From contig NC_092576.1 in NCBI RefSeq assembly GCF_037975245.1, positions 29,304,611 through 29,368,610 of the forward strand: DNA of 64,000 bases. The letters run 5' to 3'. The translations under genes and the position numbers were made by a program. Below, piece by piece: positions 57,778 to 64,000 of the stretch (positions within the stretch are counted from its first letter, which is position 1; every line of letters starts with the position of its first letter). Origin of the DNA: Apostichopus japonicus. Its lineage: Eukaryota; Echinodermata; Holothuroidea; Aspidochirotida; Stichopodidae. The notes under the pieces are model-generated. The model was not told the origin of the DNA and made no database searches. It was given only the letters and a program-made list of their open reading frames with translations.

Positions 57778-59140
57778 TTTTAGATTGATGGTAGGTTTAG
57801 TCCTATTTCTACTTGCTTTTGTATTCCTAGTTTTTGAACTTACAGAGAGAGAAAAAATAAACTAGAATTGACTCAGAAACTGTTGGTTTTTGTTTGACAG
57901 ATAAAATAGATGTGGATTGATTCTGTCAACATACAAAAGAGAAAAAAAAACCTTGACAATGTAATTTAGACATGGACATAATTTAATTTCAGATTTAAAA
58001 TCAATCGCCAAAGACGTTGTGAACACTTTTGTTGATGTGTTCTTGACCGGTTTAAAGTTTACTCCTAAAACATCTCAAACTACTAGAATTCATAGTATCA
58101 CACACAATATGACTTTAATATTTGGCAAATAAATATCACAACATTAGTAAAAATGACACAATCTAAAGAGATCTAAAGGGTATTACAAACAGCAGCAAGT
58201 TTACAACCTTAAGCAGCAGAAATTTTTTCCTTATCCGGCCTCTGAACAACTGAAGCAATACGGAGTGGGTGAAGTGGGTCTGAAGTGGAACTGAAGTGGG
58301 TCATAATCATGTTAGAAGCACAAGAAAGTTGTAGGACACAATAGGAAATGGAAAACTAGTAGATTCAAGAAACATATGGGTTGTGGTTATTACATACAAA
58401 GAGTCATGACTTCTAATCAGATTCACAAATTTATCACTAAGCCTCATATTTTAAGAGGCAGTAGGCATGCTTAACACAGTCTTGCCAACCAGCACTATTC
58501 AGCCACACATGATGATTGCCCACTTCCCCAACTTTAGCTACATAACTTAGCAGGAGTTGTTATCACTTTAAACATCATGATACAACAAAGCCAGGACCTT
58601 TGAAACTATAAATCAATTTAAGCGCATCAAAATTTGAAGAATTTGACGTGCTTGCATTGTTTCCACACCTTTTTCACAATCAGGGACATAACTTCCTGCT
58701 GCTTTTCCTAAGAAATTGTATGCATCTGTTTCACTTTACATCAGAAAAGACAAATTTAGAGTAATTATATTGCATTTGATTAGGCAAGACAAAACAATTG
58801 GGCATTATAAGTACTTCATATTATAGCTACCCAACCCTTTACAAAATGGGCAACTGGAAACGAGAAAAAAACACTTTTGGTTTCAGCGTATTAAACCTTA
58901 TGGAATACTGGATTCACGTTTAAATCTAAAACTAATTAAGGAAGGATTGTGATCGACTTTATGGAGAGCTTTCAAAACATTACATATCTTTGATGGTAAA
59001 CGGCATTAAAACAAAAATAGGCAGTGACATTACCTTTTGATAAAATTGTCTCTACTGTTTGGATATCACCAGTCGACATTATTATATCCTTGAAGTTAAC
59101 ATCTATGGTAAGTTTGTATGGTTAAGCAAAGTCTGTTCAG

Positions 59141-59589
59141 ATCCTGAGTGATGGTTTAGGAACCATCACTATATAACGATAAATTTTAATGACTCTTACA
59201 TTCAAAAGAAAAATATTCTTCATAAATAAACAAAATAGAAGATCTAACCTCATCTATAGACATTTCTGGTACACTTTAAATGGTCCTTGCACTGAGAGGA
59301 AATCATTTCTACAAACCCCACAATACAACCAAGCTCAGTAACCATCAACACTGCAACCAGATCCTGAGTGATGGTTTAGGAACCATCATTTTAATAACTC
59401 TTACATTCCTCTAGAAAAATATTCTTCATAAATAAACAAAATAGAAGATGCAACCTTATCTATAGATACACAGATTCAACCTTATCTATATACATGCACT
59501 GAGAAGAAATAATTTCTACAAACCACACAATACAACCTAGCTCATTTTAAAGCATTACAGTCCTAAGTAACCATCAACACTGTTACCAG
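59141..59589. repeat. Direct tandem duplication of about 220 bp
   Basis: Copies start with ATCCTGAGTGATGGTTTAGG at 59141 and 59361 and stay similar, with small indels, to ACCATCAACACTG near each end. Confidence 0.85.
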
Positions 59590-60220
59590 TGTAAGCCAAG
59601 TCAACTAATGAGTGTACAAACCTATCATCTATATCTTTAATCAGATAAGAAATTGCTAGCAAAAATATGAAGATATCCTCACCCTGCTATCAAATAAATG
59701 CACAACTCCATATCATTCACCTGGAGTTTGGTTGGATAGGGTTTGACTGGTCAAACAGTTACAAAGATTACCAAAGACTGTCTTTAAATGATGCAACTGT
59801 GTTTCCCCATACCACATCTAGTGACCATTAAGTTATAGCATATTTACCCCCTGCCACCTCCATAATACTTTCAATACTCATATACACCTAATGAGCCAGA
59901 CACATCAATATTACTCCTCACCACATCCAGAACAACACTATTCTCTCAACTTCTCTAGACTGTTAGAATCAGCCTCTGAACAAGCCAATGCCTAGCACCG
60001 CACCATCATCTGTGACTTGACGGCCAGAGTTAGACTTGTCAAGTTGTCATACAGCACTTTCAAACACGAAGCAAACCTATTTCTTTTAATCACGTCCATC
60101 TTGGCTTTCTCTCCAAGTGCTATGTATTAATTGCAGCAGAGTCCAGTCTTGAGGTCAAAGGCAGAAGCTGAAGACCTCGAAATCAGCAGGAAAATAAACA
60201 ACATCCACCTCTCGTAAGTG

Positions 60221-60481
60221 TTATAACTCTTCGTGCTCTTCATCTGTAGAATTGTCATTGCTTTCATCCCCTTCTTTCGGCTCCTCCTCCTCTTTCTTCT
60301 TTTCCTCCAATAACTGTTCAATTTTATTCCAGCTTGAGACCATCTCCAGCTCCTGATGTAGAGGGTCCAATGTATACCACATAGCGAGCGCACATCGCTG
60401 ACCACGCAAGAGCGGCTGGACACCGTGGAGATCGTCGGCAGCAAATGCTACTAATCTGCCACATTTGGGTTCCACTTCAAC
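60221..60481 (-). CDS. Prolyl 3-hydroxylase last coding exon
   Basis: 87 codons including TAA at 60221-60223; enters in phase 0 after a TTGTTAG acceptor. VEVEPKCGRLVAFAADDLHG gives the third Fe ligand, followed by the Arg of GQRCALAMWYTLDP. A Glu/Lys-rich tail (ending EEHEEL) closes the protein. Confidence 0.93.
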   Translation of the reverse strand, partial: VEVEPKCGRLVAFAADDLHGVQPLLRGQRCALAMWYTLDPLHQELEMVSSWNKIEQLLEEKKKEEEEPKEGDESNDNSTDEEHEEL

Positions 60482-63447
60482 CTAACAAGTATACAAGTAC
60501 AAATCAAAGGGGTTTGTATAGTTAATAAAAACAAACTTGAGAGAGTACAAATGACCCATATTGATACCAAAACTAAATCAACTATAGAGAGAGAAAAAAT
60601 TGATACACTAGTAAGGAAAGCCTTCCAACTTGAAAGAAAGAAATGAGGACAATACACAATAAGGAAACCATTTTGCAGAATCCTTGATAGTTCAATTTTT
60701 AGCTCATATTGGTTTTATTTGTTGAATTGTTTTGTATTAAATAACAAATGTTTTTCTCAAAATCAGTTTGGATCCAATCAGGAAATTAGGTCACGTTTGG
60801 CCTTCCAATAGGGATTAATATTAAAGATACTTCACACATGTCCATTTGAATTATGTCACTATTGGCCTTCAACAGGGATTAACATTAAAGATACTTCACA
60901 CATGTCCATTTGAATTATGTCACTTTTGGCCTTCAACAGGGATTAATATTAAAGATACTTCACACATGTCCATTTGAATTATGTCACTTTTGGCCTTCAA
61001 CAGGGATTAATATCAAAGATACTTCACACATGTCCATTTGAATTATGTCACTTTTGGCCTACAACAGGGATTAATATCAAAGATACTTCACACATGTCCA
61101 TTTGAATTATGTCACTATTGGCCTACAACAGGGATTAATATCAAAGATACTTCACACATGTCCATTTGAATTATGTCACTTTTGGCCTTCAACAGGGATT
61201 AATATTAAAGATACTTCACACATGTCCATTTGAATTATGTCACTATTGGCCTTCAACAGGGATTAATATTAAAGATACTTCACACATGTCCATTTGAATT
61301 ATGTCACTTTTGGCCTACAACAGGGATTAATATCAAAGATACTTCACACATGTCCATTTGAATTATGTCACTATTGGCCTACAACAGGGATTAATATCAA
61401 AGATACTTCACACATGTCCATTTGAATTATGTCACTTTTGGCCTTCAACAGGGATTAATATCAAAGATACTTCACACATGTCCATTTGAATTATGTCACT
61501 TTTGGCCTTCAACAGGGATTACCATCAAAGATACTTCACACATGTCCATTTGAATTATGTCACTTTTGGCCTTCAACAGGGATTACCATTAAAGATACTT
61601 CACACATGTCCATTTGAATTATGTCACTTTTGGCCTTCAACAGGGATAAATATCAAAGATACTTCACACATGTCCATTTGAATTATGTCACTTTTGGCCT
61701 TCAACAGGGATTAATATTAAAGATACTTCACACATGTCCATTTGAATTATGTCACTTTTGGCCTTCAACAGGGATTAATATTAAAGATACTTCACACATG
61801 TCCATTTGAGTTATGTCACTTTTGGCCTTCAACAGGAATTAATATCAAAGATACTTCACACATGTCCATTTGAATTATGTCACGTTTGGCCTTCAACAGG
61901 GATTAATATCAAAGATACTTCACACATGTCCATTTGAATTATGTCACTTTTGGCCTTCAACAGGGATTAATATCAAAGATACTTCACACATGTCCATTTC
62001 AATTATGTCACCTTTGGCCTTCAATAGGGAATAATACTAAAGATACTTCACACATGTCCATTTGAATTATGTCACTTTTGGCCTACAACAGGGATTAATA
62101 TCAAAGATACTTCACACATGTCCATTTCAATTATGTCACCTTTGGCCTTCAATAGGGAATAATACTAAAGATACTTCACACATGTCCATTTGAATTATGT
62201 CACCTTTGGCCTACAACAGGGATTAATATCAAAGATACTTCACACATGTCCATTTCAATTATGTCACCTTTGGCCTTCAATAGGGAATAATACTAAAGAT
62301 ACTTCACACATGTCCATTTGAATTATGTCACTTTTGGCCTACAACAGGGAATAATATCAAAGATACTTCACACATGTCCATTTGAATTATGTCACTTTTG
62401 GCCTTCAACAGGGATTAATATTAAAGATACTTCACACATATCATTTGAATTATCTAATTTCACCATTTTTTGGTAGTCTGATTACTATGCAACTTATCAA
62501 AGCAAAATGAACAACGAGAAAAAGCACAAGATTGAGGGAACAACAAAGCTAACTTGAAAAGAGCAAAGGATCTTTTTGCCAGGACAGATATAAGGAGTGA
62601 AAATTTGACTGGACCACAACACCTTTAGGCCTCATGCAATGAAAGAATGTGTATAGTGCCACGATACTTTTAGGCCTGATGCAATCAATGAATGCGTATA
62701 GTGCCACAACACTTTTAAGCATCATGCAATTAAAGAATGTGTACAGTGCCACAACACTTTTAGGCCTGATGCAATCAAAGAAAGTGTATAGTGTCACAAC
62801 ACTTTTAAGCCTGATGCAATCAAAGAAAGTGTATAGTGTTACAACACTTTTATGTCTTATGCAATGAAAGAAAGTGTAAAGTGTCACAACACTTTTAGGC
62901 CTGATGCAATCAAAGAAAGTGTAGCGTTACAACACTTTTATGCCTTATGCAATGAAAGAAAGTGTATAGTGCCGCAACACTTTTAGGCCTCACGCAATCA
63001 AAGAATGTGTATAGTGCCACAACACATCATGCAATTAAAGAAAGTGTATAGTGTCACAACACTTTTATGCCTCATGCAATCAAAGAATGTATATAGAGCC
63101 ACAACACTTTTATGCCTCATGCAATGAAAGAAAGTGTACAGTGCTACAACACTTTTAGGCCTCACGCAATCAAAGAATGTGTATAGTGCCACAACACCTT
63201 TAAGCCTCATGCAATAGAAGAATGTGTGTGCAGTGCCACAACACTTTTGTCGTTACCTGCGATGTATTGTCATAATTTGCAAACATGAAGTTTCCTCCAT
63301 CAAAGTTGTCATTCAGATAGAGAACAGAACTGTAGTCTCGCCATGTGAAGGCAGGATCTATTTTATGACAGACCTTATGTTGATGATCAACGATACAGTT
63401 ATCAGCGTGGACTGGATGGCTAAGATCCGACCTATTGGATGGTGCAC
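60221..63447 (-). CDS. Prolyl 3-hydroxylase (leprecan family), C-terminal exons (partial gene)
   Basis: Two exons (63257-63447 and 60221-60481) encode the end of a 2-oxoglutarate/Fe(II) dioxygenase; upstream exons lie beyond the right edge. The join is phase 0 and gives the family's conserved order. Fe ligands: H and D of HPVHADNC, and the distal H of DDLHGVQP. The 2-oxoglutarate-binding Arg is in LLRGQRCALAMW. The family hydroxylates collagen proline at C3 in the ER. The protein ends HEEL, a KDEL-like retrieval signal, matching ER residence. Vertebrates have three paralogues (P3H1-3); I cannot say which is closest. The exons are on the same strand as the receptors but functionally unrelated. 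Confidence 0.92.
60790..62440. repeat. 64-bp minisatellite, 26 copies, in a prolyl 3-hydroxylase intron
   Basis: The unit contains ACTTCACACATGTCCATTTG and TTTTGGCCTTCAACAGGG. Variant bases mark unit types; near 61960-62340 two types alternate, making a 128-bp higher-order repeat. Short open frames across the array are a by-product of the repeat. Confidence 0.97.
62611..63250. repeat. 45-bp minisatellite, about 14 copies, abutting a splice donor
   Basis: The unit contains CCACAACACTTTTAGGCCT and GCAATCAAAGAATGTGTATAG. Because 45 is a multiple of three, open frames run along it on both strands without being genes. The last, partial copy stops about 5 nt short of the exon donor at 63255-63256. 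Confidence 0.95.
63257..63447 (-). CDS. Prolyl 3-hydroxylase exon with HxD iron motif
   Basis: 191 nt, phase 1 to 0: acceptor TTATTTCAG before 63447, donor GTAACG after 63257. SHPVHADNCIVD holds the first two Fe ligands, and YSSVLYLNDNFDGGNFMF matches the family's YLN-D-F-GG-F strand pair. Confidence 0.93.
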
Positions 63448-64000
63448 CTGAAATAACAAACACAAGTCTTTTTTTAAACGTTCCTAAAAATAATCAAAAG
63501 TGGGAGAGCAACCATGTTATTCAGCTGCAAACATATTTGGAGATATAATAGATGGGTTTTTGGAATCATATCTCGCAGATTGCTTGTCATTAGCAAACAT
63601 GGCGGAATTTTGGGTACTATCAAAAACCGACTTACCAAGGAGGGTGGCTACAAAACGAAAAATAGTACTTTCATTTGTGGTACTACATTATAATGTAAGA
63701 GAGTACAGGGAGGTCTGGCTACCAAACAGAAACAGTGGTTTCAGGGTAAACTTTGACCAAACAGTTTTCATAGCAGTGCCCAAAGGAGAAGGGGGGAGGG
63801 GAATTAGACCCCGTGACACCTCAGAATGCATTTTTTTGACATATAGATGTTATTTTTTTCTGGGATTAACTTTCAAGCACCCTAGGAGTGGGTTTCAATG
63901 ACCCATATTTACCACAATGTTGCATTTAAATCTAGACCTATATTCTACCATATAGACCTAAATTCTACCATTTGACTTATAAGTTTTATTTTTTTGTCTA
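63448..64000. other. Intron of the prolyl 3-hydroxylase gene
   Basis: Sequence upstream (minus strand) of the last complete exon; a plus-strand open frame here (63500-63901) shows no recognisable domain. The next upstream exon lies beyond the window. Confidence 0.5.

Larger units (their letters stand above)
55630..60220 (-). other. Probable 3' UTR of the prolyl 3-hydroxylase gene
   Basis: No other gene lies between the stop codon at 60221 and a convincing poly(A) site. AATAAA (minus strand) at 55651-55656 is followed within about 50 nt by a GT-rich stretch. A UTR of 4.6 kb is long but plausible; an earlier poly(A) site cannot be excluded. It contains two tandem repeats. Confidence 0.4.

Noticed and set aside
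61493-61809. Repetitive open frames in the 64-bp array
   Set aside because: They are produced by the tandem repeat; 64 is not a multiple of three, so the frame cycles and ends.
62549-63210. Apparent 15-residue repeat proteins on both strands
   Set aside because: They follow from a 45-bp minisatellite that happens to lack stops; intronic and without initiation or splice signals.
63500-63901. 133-codon plus-strand open frame inside the prolyl 3-hydroxylase intron
   Set aside because: No recognisable domain, no ATG at its start and no splice context; it looks like chance or an old repeat.

Overview
The window is metazoan nuclear DNA: AT-rich, intron-dense, with short exons flanked by GT/AG sites, non-LTR retrotransposons and minisatellites. 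The gene content (immunoglobulin-domain receptors with NACHT or kinase tails, tandem death-effector domains, a VLIG/URGCP-type GTPase, an ER prolyl 3-hydroxylase and a Tx1-like LINE) suggests an invertebrate deuterostome. An echinoderm is most likely and a sea cucumber is my guess; the species cannot be fixed from sequence alone. All exon models below were made by reading splice sites and reading phase by eye, with no transcript support.

Layout, left to right. (1) 345-9149, minus strand: an intracellular protein built from four death-effector-like domains, one per phase-1/phase-1 exon. One of its introns holds a full-length, apparently intact two-ORF LINE (about 1860-6850). (2) 11875-18283, minus: receptor B, signal peptide, five Ig-like domains, one transmembrane helix, two tiny linker exons, then a VLIG/URGCP-like GTPase exon; the 1,008-codon frame closes exactly. 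(3) 20651-32080, minus: receptor D, signal peptide, Ig domains, transmembrane helix, then a tyrosine-kinase-like domain whose catalytic residues are replaced; its first exon has an apparent one-base frameshift. (4) about 37250-46629, minus: receptor C, signal peptide, four Ig-like domains, transmembrane helix, the same two-linker-exon arrangement as B, then NACHT and LRR-like exons. (5) 46630-55630: mostly non-coding, with one isolated plus-strand signal-peptide/Ig exon (52493-52808) and a probable non-autonomous DNA transposon (54044-55026). (6) 55630-64000, minus: the last two coding exons and a probable long 3' UTR of a prolyl 3-hydroxylase; the last intron is mostly two minisatellites.

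The main result is the cluster formed by B, D and C. Three neighbouring genes on one strand have related cell-surface ectodomains joined, through one transmembrane exon with phase-1 boundaries, to three unrelated cytosolic effector modules: a large-GTPase domain, a pseudokinase and a NACHT/LRR module. A multi-DED gene of the kind used in death or inflammatory signalling lies next to them. This looks like a modular receptor family in which the intracellular half has been exchanged while the extracellular half was kept. Joint action of these genes in immunity is an inference from architecture and proximity.
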